Below are positions 1-6,175 of a stretch of 6,193 bases of DNA, piece after piece (position 1 is the first letter of the stretch; the number at the start of each line of letters is the position of its first letter). Under the pieces are notes generated by a model. That model saw only the letters and a program-made list of their open reading frames with translations. It did not search any database and had not been told where the DNA came from. Made by a program: the position numbers and the translations under genes. Source of the DNA: Sulfurimonas sp. (GTDB taxonomy: Bacteria > Campylobacterota > Campylobacteria > Campylobacterales > Sulfurimonadaceae); contig JALSMC010000308.1 in assembly GCA_026987995.1 (NCBI GenBank), positions 1 to 6,193 of the forward strand, read 5' to 3'.

Positions 1-638
1 CCATCGTGGCGGTGGTTTCTATCTCCAGTTTTTCCTGAAAATCTTGCTTTTCCATTTTCATCATCACCGAGGTACTTGTTTTCTTCTCTTTTCTTCTTTG
101 CCCACTGCTTTTCCATCTCTATAGTTTTATCAGATTTTGTTGCATCTTCATGGCGTTGTTTTGCTATTTCAGTTATTTGTGATTTTGTAAGTTTTTTCTT
201 TGCTTTTGGGTCAAACTCTTTTGGCTTAGGAAGTTCATACATAAAGTCTTCTAAAACTTCTTGCTTTATCGCACGACCAAGAAGTGTTTCTATAGAGTGA
301 AGAAGTCTCTGCTCACTCTCATTTAAAATCATTACCGCTTTACTTGATGCACGAGATACTCTTGCCATATATACGATGGCTTTTACAGGCATATCGTAGC
401 TGATAAGAAACTCACATTTGAGTTCTTTGTCTTTTACAAGTTCTCTATCTTCTACAACTCTTACATCTTTAAAATCTATCGCTTCTATTAAAGTCTCTAC
501 ATCAGAAGAACATACAACGACTATGTCGAGCTCTTTATTCTCTTCTATGAGTTTATTAACAAGAGCTGTTTTTTTCTCATTTTGACATGGATAAATACGG
601 TGATTTGCTGATTTTATATTGATTTGATTTTCTGACAT
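1..638 (-). CDS. Reduced helicase C-terminal-domain-like protein (partial, 3' end off window)
   Basis: The open frame runs from ATG at 638 off the left edge, giving 212 visible codons and no stop. An AGGA site (645-648) sits 6 nt before the start. I recognise no named family, but residues 14-52 align without gaps to helicase residues 222-260 of the neighbouring gene (IY, L..LI and the VVV strand of motif IV). Residues 59-124 align to helicase 295-365, including ISYDMP against VNYELP and SIETLL against GIEKLI. About 28 residues between these blocks are missing, there is no RecA1/ATPase domain, motif V is unrecognisable, and motif [10 protein letters not shown] reads ARVSRASS (92-99). Residues 138-212 form a Lys/Arg-rich, probably disordered tail with a Lys/Arg cluster at 181-185. 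I infer a non-catalytic RNA-binding or helicase-modulating protein. The frame is intact and well initiated, so it does not look like a decaying pseudogene. Confidence 0.8.
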   Translation of the reverse strand, partial: MSENQINIKSANHRIYPCQNEKKTALVNKLIEENKELDIVVVCSSDVETLIEAIDFKDVRVVEDRELVKDKELKCEFLISYDMPVKAIVYMARVSRASSKAVMILNESEQRLLHSIETLLGRAIKQEVLEDFMYELPKPKEFDPKAKKKLTKSQITEIAKQRHEDATKSDKTIEMEKQWAKKKREENKYLGDDENGKARFSGKTGDRNHRHD

Positions 639-664
639 AGGGCTTCCTAAATATTAATTATGAA

Positions 665-670
665 ATTATA
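665..670 (-). promoter_or_regulatory. Candidate -10 element for the reduced helicase-like gene
   Basis: The minus strand reads TATAAT here, 26 bp upstream of the ATG at 638. There is no clear -35 box, which is usual for sigma70 promoters of Campylobacterota. Assignment is by motif and position only. Confidence 0.4.
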
Positions 671-690
671 TCCATTTTATGCAAAATTTA

Positions 691-699
691 TGCTATTAT
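691..699 (+). promoter_or_regulatory. Candidate extended -10 element for the DEAD-box helicase gene
   Basis: The sequence TGCTATTAT fits an extended -10 (TGn followed by TATTAT) 19 bp upstream of the helicase ATG. It partly overlaps the second copy of a TTTATGC repeat (676-682 and 687-693). The AAGGA ribosome-binding site at 709-713 follows, 5 nt from the start. The short leader implied by this promoter is plausible but not proven. Confidence 0.35.
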
Positions 700-718
700 A
701 GATTAATTAAGGAATAAT

Positions 719-1975
719 ATGACATTTAACGATTTAGGACTAAACAAACTCCTCCTCAAAGCAATTGGGGAACAAGGTTACACTGAACCAACACCTATCC
801 AAGCACAAGCGATACCGGTAATACTTCAACGTAAAGATATCCTAGCAGGTGCACAAACAGGAACAGGAAAAACAGCTGGATTTACACTCCCTATGCTTGA
901 GCTTCTTCTACGTTCAAAACATCAAACAAAACAGCATCAAGTAAAAGCACTTATCTTAACACCAACACGCGAACTAGCACTTCAGGTTGAAGAAAATATC
1001 GCAGCCTATGCAAGACATACACCGTATAAATCTGCTGTAATTTTTGGTGGTGTGAAAATTAACCCACAAATTGTAGCTCTTCGTAAGGGTATAGATATAG
1101 TTGTAGCGACTCCAGGACGTCTACTAGACCATATCTCACAAAAAACGATAAATCTCTCTCATGTAGACTTTCTTATCCTAGATGAAGCCGATAGAATGCT
1201 TGATATGGGTTTTGTAAATGACATCAAAAAAGTAATTGCAGTACTTCCAAAAGAGAGACAGACACTTCTTTTTTCAGCAACATATTCAGATGCTATCAAA
1301 AAACTCTCTACACAGTTTTTAAAATCCCCTACTCTTATCGAAGTAGCAAGAACAAATGCCTCTAGTGAGACTATCAAACAAGCTATCTACCATGTAGATA
1401 AGACTCGTAAACGCGAGCTACTTACACACCTTATCAAAGAGGGTGATTGGCAGCAAGTTTTAGTTTTTACTCGTACTAAACATGGGGCAAACCGTTTATG
1501 TGGACAACTTGAGACTGATGGCATCTCATCCGCTGCAATTCACGGTAACAAAAGCCAAAATGCAAGAGTAAAAGCTCTAGCAGACTTTAAAGCAGGGAAA
1601 ATCCGTGTTCTTGTTGCAACAGACATCGCTGCTCGTGGAATAGACATAGACCAACTCCCTCATGTTGTAAACTATGAGCTTCCAAATGTAAGTGAAGATT
1701 ATGTTCACCGAATAGGACGAACTGGTCGTGCTGGAAACAAGGGTGAGGCGATAAGTCTTGTCTGTGTTGATGAAGATGAATTTTTAGCAGGTATAGAAAA
1801 GCTAATAAAGAAAGACATACCAAAAGTATGGCTCAAAGGTTTTAAACCAGACCCAAGCATAAAAGCAGAACCTATCAATATGGGTGGAAATCGTGGAGCT
1901 AGAAATAAGCCTCGTGGTGGTGGAAGTAGAAATAGTGGTGGTCGAAATGGTGGTGGCGGTAGTAGAAGAAGATAG
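719..1975 (+). CDS. rhlE: DEAD-box ATP-dependent RNA helicase, RhlE-like
   Basis: A complete 418-residue cytoplasmic ATP-dependent RNA helicase with every family motif: Q motif around residues 3-28 (PTPIQ at 24-28), motif I AQTGTGKT (45-52), Ia PTRELALQ (82-89), Ib TPGR (131-134), II DEAD (155-158), III SAT (186-188), [10 protein letters not shown] (247-254), [12 protein letters not shown] (300-310) and [10 protein letters not shown] (330-337). The tail from about 388 is Gly/Arg/Ser-rich (RGG-like), typical of RhlE proteins and likely to bind RNA. The family unwinds short RNA duplexes in ribosome assembly and mRNA turnover, often at low temperature. The ATG at 719 follows AAGGA with 5-nt spacing and places the Q motif at the N-terminus as expected. 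The gene is divergent from a reduced paralogue of its own C-terminal domain. The family call is secure; the choice of RhlE among DEAD-box subgroups rests on motif style and tail. Confidence 0.95.
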   Translation: MTFNDLGLNKLLLKAIGEQGYTEPTPIQAQAIPVILQRKDILAGAQTGTGKTAGFTLPMLELLLRSKHQTKQHQVKALILTPTRELALQVEENIAAYARHTPYKSAVIFGGVKINPQIVALRKGIDIVVATPGRLLDHISQKTINLSHVDFLILDEADRMLDMGFVNDIKKVIAVLPKERQTLLFSATYSDAIKKLSTQFLKSPTLIEVARTNASSETIKQAIYHVDKTRKRELLTHLIKEGDWQQVLVFTRTKHGANRLCGQLETDGISSAAIHGNKSQNARVKALADFKAGKIRVLVATDIAARGIDIDQLPHVVNYELPNVSEDYVHRIGRTGRAGNKGEAISLVCVDEDEFLAGIEKLIKKDIPKVWLKGFKPDPSIKAEPINMGGNRGARNKPRGGGSRNSGGRNGGGGSRRR

Positions 1976-1978
1976 GAG

Positions 1979-1999
1979 TAGCTAGAATTACTCTAGCTA
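1979..1999 (+). terminator. Hairpin just after the helicase stop, possible weak terminator
   Basis: A perfect 8-bp stem (TAGCTAGA at 1979-1986 with TCTAGCTA at 1992-1999) closes a 5-nt loop and starts 3 nt after the TAG stop. No run of T follows, so intrinsic termination would be weak. It may instead protect the mRNA 3' end. It is nearly symmetrical and would also fold in transcripts arriving from the opposite side. Confidence 0.35.
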
Positions 2000-2017
2000 G
2001 TCATTGATATAACGGAC

Positions 2018-2085
2018 TATAAGGAGCAACACCACACTTACACTTTAGTGGTGGTGGCGGCATTTAGTGCCAGAAGCCCCTTATA
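2018..2085. other. Potential three-way-junction structured element between convergent genes
   Basis: An outer stem pairs 2018-2027 with 2076-2085 (nine pairs and one A-C mismatch). It encloses a CACCAC/GTGGTG hairpin (2030-2035 with 2048-2053, 12-nt loop) and a GGCA/TGCC hairpin (2059-2062 with 2068-2071, loop TTTAG). Junction strands are 2, 5 and 4 nt. The stretch is richer in G and C than its surroundings. I match it to no known RNA class; signal recognition particle RNA and purine riboswitch cores are absent. The same folding is possible on either strand, so orientation is unknown. It could be a bidirectional transcription barrier, an mRNA 3' structure or a dispersed repeat. Confidence 0.4.
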
Positions 2086-2101
2086 TTCGCAGGGACAAAG
2101 C

Positions 2102-3022
2102 TTACTCTGTAATATCTAGTAAAATAGACTCAAAATCTTTTTGTGCTTTCATAAGTACAGCTTTTGCATCTTTATCTTCAATCTTCGCAGAACTTAACCA
2201 GTTGTAAACAGCTGGAAAACCTACAACAATTTTATCTTCATCTTTTTTCTTATATACCATTGTTGTACATGGTGCAAATGCAGATGCTTCAGGGCGAGAC
2301 TTTGCAACTGTATAGATAACTTTTAATTTACAGATAGAGTATGTGTCATAAAAGTCATACGGACTCTCAACTGTTCCCTCTTTTGTCAACTCTTCGTTAA
2401 GGTCAAGAAATGAAGGCATAACAAAACCAAAAGGCTCAAAACCAGCTTCAAGGTTCATCTCAAACTCCTCTTTCATCTCTTCCCAGTCTTCACCATCTAA
2501 ATCCATCTCATACTGTGTCACAAGATTTCTAGCTTCTTTGAGGCTATCTTCACTAAAAGTAAATTTTGCTGTAGGAAAACTCTTTTTAAAAACAGCCATT
2601 AACTCAGTTTCTATTCTTTTAAGTATTGGAGTCTTAATACCTAAAATCTTTCCTTGAGCCTCAGCTGTAAGTATAGAAACATGTAAAGTATTTTCATTAA
2701 GACCTTGATAAATACCAATTCCCATAGGTGTTATAACACCTGCTTGTGGATATTTTTTTACAAGTTCAAGTGCTAGTGTATTATGATGAAATGTCATCAG
2801 TGTAAAGACTTTAAAACTTGTCTCTTTAAACTGTTTTGTAAAAGGAAGATTCATCTCACTGTTTAAGTCAACTGCAAAGCCATTTGCTACAAGAGCATCT
2901 TCTATACTAAGAGGAGTTACTGCTCCACTTTTGTTATCAATACTAATTAAGTGTAAATCACCTTTTGCTTGCAGGGAGATTGTACACATCAGTGCAACTA
3001 TTGCGATTATTATTTTTTTCAT
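2102..3022 (-). CDS. Exported protein with two DUF302-like domains
   Basis: A 306-residue protein with an N-terminal signal peptide (MKKIIIAIVALMCTISLQA, probable cleavage after residue 19). C13 lies inside the hydrophobic stretch and lacks a proper lipobox, so a soluble periplasmic protein is more likely than a lipoprotein. Two DUF302-like units are visible, at about 40-130 and 220-302. Their cores align as PQAGVITPMGIGIY (92-105) against PEASAFAPCTTMVY (244-257). They are joined by a linker that includes a strongly acidic stretch (173-194, DLDGEDWEEMKEE). Cysteines occur only in the second unit (C231, C252). The function of DUF302 is not established. This is the last gene of the minus-strand operon; its ribosome-binding site TAGGA (3029-3033) overlaps the stop codon of the DsrE-like gene, 6 nt from the ATG. 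The DUF302 call is good; the duplication rests on my alignment by eye. Confidence 0.82.
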   Translation of the reverse strand: MKKIIIAIVALMCTISLQAKGDLHLISIDNKSGAVTPLSIEDALVANGFAVDLNSEMNLPFTKQFKETSFKVFTLMTFHHNTLALELVKKYPQAGVITPMGIGIYQGLNENTLHVSILTAEAQGKILGIKTPILKRIETELMAVFKKSFPTAKFTFSEDSLKEARNLVTQYEMDLDGEDWEEMKEEFEMNLEAGFEPFGFVMPSFLDLNEELTKEGTVESPYDFYDTYSICKLKVIYTVAKSRPEASAFAPCTTMVYKKKDEDKIVVGFPAVYNWLSSAKIEDKDAKAVLMKAQKDFESILLDITE

Positions 3023-3028
3023 TTTTTT

Positions 3029-3033
3029 TCCTA
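3029..3033 (-). promoter_or_regulatory. Ribosome-binding site overlapping the upstream stop codon
   Basis: TAGGA contains the TAG stop of the DsrE-like gene and lies 6 nt (all A) before the DUF302 gene's ATG. A ribosome finishing the upstream gene sits on this site, so translation of the two is probably coupled. Confidence 0.7.
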
Positions 3034-3465
3034 TGGTTTAATATATGTCCAACCAGACTTCACACTCTCTAGCAGTTCAACCACACCGGCTGTTACTACT
3101 ACAGAACCTTCAACTAGGTCTTCTTCTTTGATTTTATATGTTTTCATTGTGTTACCACAAGCGACAAATTCTACATCTATTTGCATCAATGCATCTACTC
3201 TAGCTGCTGTGCTTTTATTAGTCTTATAAAGTAGTTTTAGCCCCTTAGAGTAGGCAACTATTTTCATGTTGATATTATCAGCACCGTAATACTTTACAAC
3301 ATTACTTGCAACACTCAAAATATGGTTAAAAGCATGCTCACTGTCCTCTGTAACCGAAAAGACTACAAGTCTAGGGTTATCAAAGGATGGCAGTGGCTTG
3401 GCATACTCTGTTTCCCCAGTCGCTATGATACAAAAGCTTAGTAAAATTAGTATAAAATTCTTCAT
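3031..3465 (-). CDS. Exported DsrE-like family protein
   Basis: A 144-residue protein with a short signal sequence (MKNFILILLSFCIIATGETEYA) followed by a single DsrE/DsrF-like fold. Visible are strand PRLVVFSV (31-38), helix with NHILSVASNVVKYYG (47-61), strand MKIVAYSKGLKLL (67-79), the segment VEFVACGNTM (98-107) with the conserved cysteine C103, and the C-terminal VVVTAGVVELLES..GWTYIKP (122-144) typical of this subgroup. Relatives with cytoplasmic DsrEFH or TusBCD roles relay sulfur as persulfide on such a cysteine. This exported subgroup has no settled function, so periplasmic sulfur or thiol handling is inference. I chose the ATG at 3465 because GGGAGGA (3472-3478) lies 7 nt before it; a GTG at 3480 would overlap that site. 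Only 2 nt separate it from the metallo-hydrolase stop. Confidence 0.88.
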   Translation of the reverse strand: MKNFILILLSFCIIATGETEYAKPLPSFDNPRLVVFSVTEDSEHAFNHILSVASNVVKYYGADNINMKIVAYSKGLKLLYKTNKSTAARVDALMQIDVEFVACGNTMKTYKIKEEDLVEGSVVVTAGVVELLESVKSGWTYIKP

Positions 3466-3467
3466 CT

Positions 3468-4376
3468 TTATTCCTCCCACTCTAACATTCTATATGCAGT
3501 CTCTACATTTTGTCTATGCATCGAATCATACAAGTTTATGTTTTTAAATTTATCCATAGTGACTGCATTTACAACATCACCTATCTCTTCACCCTCATCC
3601 ATAAGTCTTAGCACTTCATCTCGTAGAGTTTTAAGATACTCGTATGTCATCTCAACACTCTTTCTTGTGACTATTGTACCATGTCCGCCTACAATATAAT
3701 CTACATCGAGTAAAAGTATCTCATCGAGTGCCTCTAACCAACTTTTTAAATTTCCATCTCTAATAGAAGGAAGTCTATCGTTAAAGACAAGATCTCCAGC
3801 AAAAACAATTCTTTTACTTGATATATAAATTGTCATATCACTATCAGTATGTGCTTTAGCACCGATATTTTTAAGTATAACTCTTTTATGATCTAAGTAA
3901 AGCACCATCTCCTCATCAACAAAAAGTTCAGGATGAACTTGTCTTGTTTTTTCATATGCCTCTGGACTTATCCTGCGTTTCATTCGTGTCATAGCTTCTA
4001 TCTCAAGAGTTTTAAATGCTGATGAACCTATTATCTTCACCCCTAAACTTTTATAGTAGCCATTTCCGAGCCAATGGTCATCATGAACATGTGTATTTAT
4101 AACATACTTAATTTTTAGGTCAGCTATTTTTTTCATCTGCTCATATGCCTGCTTAGCATACTGATATGTTGGACCACTATCTATGACTAAGTAGCTATTT
4201 CCCATATTTACAAAACAGGAGTTAGACATATTTCCATTGTTTTTTTTATTCATTACTTCTGGAAGTCCGAAAAAACAGTAGGCAGAACTTGAGCCAATTT
4301 GTACAGGCTTAAGATGATAATCAAATGAGAGAAGGGATAGTGGTAGTAATATGATAGTATAAAAAAATTGCTTCAC
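3468..4376 (-). CDS. Exported metallo-beta-lactamase-fold hydrolase, SoxH / quinoprotein-relay type
   Basis: With the GTG start at 4376 the protein has 302 residues: a signal peptide (VKQFFYTIILLPLSLLS) followed by a zinc hydrolase of the metallo-beta-lactamase fold. Metal ligands are visible: HVHDDH (H96, H98, D100, H101), AHTDSD (H176), GD (D195) and GGHG (H232). The order and spacing resemble periplasmic SoxH-like and quinoprotein relay system metallo-hydrolases; the natural substrate of these is unknown. No PQQ or quinoprotein gene is visible here. The GTG start is preferred because AAGGA (4384-4388) is 7 nt upstream and a signal peptide begins there. The longer frame from 4502 would run through hairpins and add an unrelated hydrophobic segment. 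It is the first gene of the operon with the DsrE-like and DUF302 genes. Fold and metal site are certain; the subfamily is likely. Confidence 0.87.
   Translation of the reverse strand: MKQFFYTIILLPLSLLSFDYHLKPVQIGSSSAYCFFGLPEVMNKKNNGNMSNSCFVNMGNSYLVIDSGPTYQYAKQAYEQMKKIADLKIKYVINTHVHDDHWLGNGYYKSLGVKIIGSSAFKTLEIEAMTRMKRRISPEAYEKTRQVHPELFVDEEMVLYLDHKRVILKNIGAKAHTDSDMTIYISSKRIVFAGDLVFNDRLPSIRDGNLKSWLEALDEILLLDVDYIVGGHGTIVTRKSVEMTYEYLKTLRDEVLRLMDEGEEIGDVVNAVTMDKFKNINLYDSMHRQNVETAYRMLEWEE
3472..3478 (-). promoter_or_regulatory. Strong ribosome-binding site inside the metallo-hydrolase 3' end
   Basis: GGGAGGA is a near-perfect anti-16S match located in the last codons of the upstream gene, 7 nt before ATG 3465. 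It decides the start of the DsrE-like gene over the in-frame GTG at 3480 and implies translational coupling and possibly higher expression than the upstream gene. Confidence 0.75.
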
Positions 4377-4383
4377 AAGTTTA

Positions 4384-4388
4384 TCCTT
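4384..4388 (-). promoter_or_regulatory. Ribosome-binding site selecting a GTG start
   Basis: AAGGA lies 7 nt before GTG 4376, with no in-frame ATG at a suitable distance. An overlapping TTG at 4379 is out of frame. This supports an N-terminus about 42 residues shorter than the longest open frame. Confidence 0.65.
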
Positions 4389-4410
4389 TTTAGGGATGAT
4401 ACATGAAGTT

Positions 4411-4431
4411 TGTAAAAAGAGTGTAAAAAGA
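4411..4431. repeat. Tandem 10-bp direct repeat with 11-bp period upstream of the operon
   Basis: TGTAAAAAGA occurs at 4411-4420 and exactly again at 4422-4431, one base apart. The pair sits 35-55 bp upstream of the metallo-hydrolase start. Direct repeats spaced one helical turn apart are the usual binding layout of OmpR/PhoB-family response regulators, so this is a candidate operator. It also overlaps the T-rich tail of the terminator-like hairpin at 4438-4476, which could explain part of its composition. Confidence 0.45.
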
Positions 4432-4476
4432 TAAAAGCTATAAGCCACCATCTGTTTCAAGATAGCTGGCTTATAG
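4425..4476 (-). terminator. Rho-independent terminator-like hairpin between porin and metallo-hydrolase operon
   Basis: On the minus strand a perfect 10-bp stem (4467-4476 with 4438-4447) encloses an inner ATCT/AGAT stem (4450-4453 with 4460-4463). It is followed by the T-rich run CTTTTATCTTTTTA. This is the best terminator in the window and most likely ends the porin transcript, although it lies about 185 nt past the porin stop. It could instead act as an attenuator in a leader reading into the metallo-hydrolase operon. Confidence 0.6.
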
Positions 4477-4483
4477 GGAACAA

Positions 4484-4499
4484 GTATGTTTTCACATAC
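4484..4499. other. Small hairpin in the porin/operon intergenic region
   Basis: GTATGT (4484-4489) and ACATAC (4494-4499) form a 6-bp stem with a 4-nt loop; on the minus strand the loop is GAAA, a GNRA tetraloop. It lies between two larger hairpins. Confidence 0.45.
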
Positions 4500-4529
4500 C
4501 AAAGTTATGCTCGTCAGTCATTTTGAGAG

Positions 4530-4570
4530 ACCACTGCGAGTATAGTGGTTCAAGCTATACTCTTAGTGGT
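4530..4570. other. Long two-part hairpin downstream of the porin gene
   Basis: ACCACT (4530-4535) pairs with AGTGGT (4565-4570). After a 2x2 internal loop, GAGTATAG (4538-4545) pairs with CTATACTC (4555-4562), leaving a 9-nt loop. Fourteen pairs in 41 nt is well beyond background for this region. No T run follows on either strand, so it is more likely an mRNA-stabilising 3' structure or part of a small RNA than a terminator. Confidence 0.5.
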
Positions 4571-4660
4571 AGAAGTTTGTAGTTAAAAGAAAAAGGAGAG
4601 AATGAATCAAACAAACTCAAGCATCATGACATCAAAGCATAATTTTTTTATAAATGTGTT

Positions 4661-6169
4661 CTAGAATAGGTAGTTTAATTCAAAACGATACTCATTATAT
4701 CCATCCATATTTTTTCCAGCATTACTGCCAAGTTCTCTTGCTTTAGCATCCTCTAAACCAATACGAATTTTTGCATATAAATCAGGTGTAATAGTTTCAC
4801 GTAAATCTATATGAAGTACATTACTATCAGCTACATTTCCTGCAAGTTGTTTTGCTTCATCAAAATCTTGTATTGCATAACGAACTAATGCACTAAATCC
4901 AGGCACTAAACCAGCTTTATCAAAGTCATAATTTACTTCAGCACAAGTTGTTTTAGTACCTGCATACCAGTTATATTGAGCCATTGCACGAGTATAACCA
5001 CCAGTTGGGAACCCTCTCCATGGAGCTACGATATCCGCTCCACTTCCAGCAACTTGAGAGTAGGCAATTTGTGCTTTTAGAGGACCTTTTTTAAGTGTTA
5101 AACGAGCCATTGCAAGACTAGCATCTAATGAGTCCACATTGCTGTATCCTAATGCATTCCCTGATTGACCTGCTAAGTTACCATTGAGACTCGCTCCACC
5201 GATAGCACCACCACCATCATCCATTTGATGCATATAGCGAACACCTGGAGTTAAAGAGTAACCAGAAGGAAGAGCTATTTTATAATTTAATTCACCTGTG
5301 ATAGAAGCAACGACATTAGGTACTGAAGCATAAGTCACATCAACTTTAAGCCCATTAATAGACTTATTTTTCACATCAACAACAATAAGTTGATGATTTA
5401 CATCTGCTCCAGCAGCTCTAAAATTTGCAAAAGTTAAACCTTTGTGAGCAGCTGAGTCATCATTTGCATTCCATCTACCTGTGCCATCATCGTATGTAAT
5501 TACATCATGAAAAGTAGTATGATCACGTAGTTTTTGTGCAGTAAAAAATGCCCCACGGATTCTTGTTTTAGGAATCTCATTTATCTCAAGAACAGTACCC
5601 TCAAAAGTATTTGGAATCATTTTTGTATCATTTGACCTTGTGATAAATGACTCAAAAATTTGACGACCTGCAATTAGCTTTGTTTTTGAATACTCGTACT
5701 GTAAATTTAATTCTGCAAGTACTGCCATACTATAATTTCCAGAGTTTTCAACTTCATAACGACTCACTGTATCTTTACCAGATTTTGCTTTACTTATTTT
5801 ATCAATAGGCATACGCAGTGCTTCAAATGGACTATCTGAATAGTAGAATCCAGTCATTGCACTTATACCTTTATATGATGCTGTTTTATAAAGAAGACTA
5901 CCTCCAATACCAAATGCATAATTATCTAGGTTACCTGTATCATCCTCTGTCCAGTCCCAATTAAATGAGTTCATTCTTACTCTTCCGTAAAGAATCCCCT
6001 CACCAAACATCTCACTAATATTATCAACACTTTTGGGTTTGATGTTTGTAACAACAATCATATTGTTTTTAAAATGACGTTTTGGCTTTGCATCCTCTGC
6101 ACTTACTGATGTACTCATTACAAGCAGTGCAGCAGTTCCTACTGCTAATTTAATCATATTTCTTTTCAT
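4661..6169 (-). CDS. Outer-membrane porin, OprD-like (Campylobacterota type)
   Basis: A complete 502-residue outer-membrane beta-barrel. The signal peptide is residues 1-24 (hydrophobic LAVGTAALLVMS, cleavage SVSA/ED). The rest shows alternating aromatic and hydrophobic strands and ends in YRFELNYLF with the terminal Phe used by the BAM assembly machinery. OprD-like segments include GRQIFESFITRSNDTKMIPN (168-187), a strand with RGAFFTAQKLRDHTTFHD (205-222) and PWRGFPTGGYTRAMAQYNWY (383-402). A Gly/Ser/Asn-rich stretch (318-341) is probably a surface loop. Family members pass small solutes such as organic acids, amino acids or ions; the substrate cannot be read from the sequence. The start is supported by AAGGA (6176-6180), 6 nt before ATG. 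The promoter is probably beyond the right edge. Terminator-like structure before the metallo-hydrolase operon suggests separate transcription. A single cysteine (C409) is unusual for a porin but of unclear meaning. Confidence 0.88.
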   Translation of the reverse strand: MKRNMIKLAVGTAALLVMSTSVSAEDAKPKRHFKNNMIVVTNIKPKSVDNISEMFGEGILYGRVRMNSFNWDWTEDDTGNLDNYAFGIGGSLLYKTASYKGISAMTGFYYSDSPFEALRMPIDKISKAKSGKDTVSRYEVENSGNYSMAVLAELNLQYEYSKTKLIAGRQIFESFITRSNDTKMIPNTFEGTVLEINEIPKTRIRGAFFTAQKLRDHTTFHDVITYDDGTGRWNANDDSAAHKGLTFANFRAAGADVNHQLIVVDVKNKSINGLKVDVTYASVPNVVASITGELNYKIALPSGYSLTPGVRYMHQMDDGGGAIGGASLNGNLAGQSGNALGYSNVDSLDASLAMARLTLKKGPLKAQIAYSQVAGSGADIVAPWRGFPTGGYTRAMAQYNWYAGTKTTCAEVNYDFDKAGLVPGFSALVRYAIQDFDEAKQLAGNVADSNVLHIDLRETITPDLYAKIRIGLEDAKARELGSNAGKNMDGYNEYRFELNYLF

Positions 6170-6175
6170 TTTATT

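Noticed and set aside
1587..1823. Minus-strand open frame antisense to the helicase
   Set aside because: It is a shadow of the conserved helicase motifs V and VI; the residues are low-complexity Leu/His with no start signal.
2018..2085. Signal recognition particle RNA or other housekeeping RNA in the convergent gap
   Set aside because: The conserved SRP domain IV sequence is absent, the element is too short, and no tRNA-like or tmRNA-like ends are present.
2009..2101. Possible small coding remnant on the plus strand (a run of Gly codons at 2048-2062, similar to the helicase tail)
   Set aside because: The Gly-rich frame is closed by a stop immediately upstream and has no start. The GGT-type microrepeat resembles the helicase tail but is too short to show a duplication; pairing structure explains the region better.
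4377..4502. N-terminal extension of the metallo-hydrolase to an ATG at 4502
   Set aside because: It would run through the 4438-4476 and 4484-4499 hairpins, lacks a good ribosome-binding site, and puts an extra hydrophobic segment before a complete signal peptide that starts at GTG 4376 with AAGGA 7 nt upstream.
4490..4517. Hammerhead-ribozyme-like core on the minus strand: CTGACGA, a 5-bp stem with 7-nt loop, then GAAA
   Set aside because: The CUGANGA and GAAA boxes with a stem II of correct layout are present, but I find no partner strand for stem I or stem III and no matching UH cleavage site on either side. The GAAA also sits in the loop of a competing GTATGT/ACATAC hairpin. A covariance search would settle it; as it stands it looks like coincidence.
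4602..4664. Plus-strand 20-codon open frame starting MNQTNSSIMTSK, with AAGGAG shortly upstream
   Set aside because: The ribosome-binding site spacing is only 3 nt, the peptide is very short and of low complexity, it runs into the antisense end of the porin gene, and there is no clear promoter. Not enough to call a gene.
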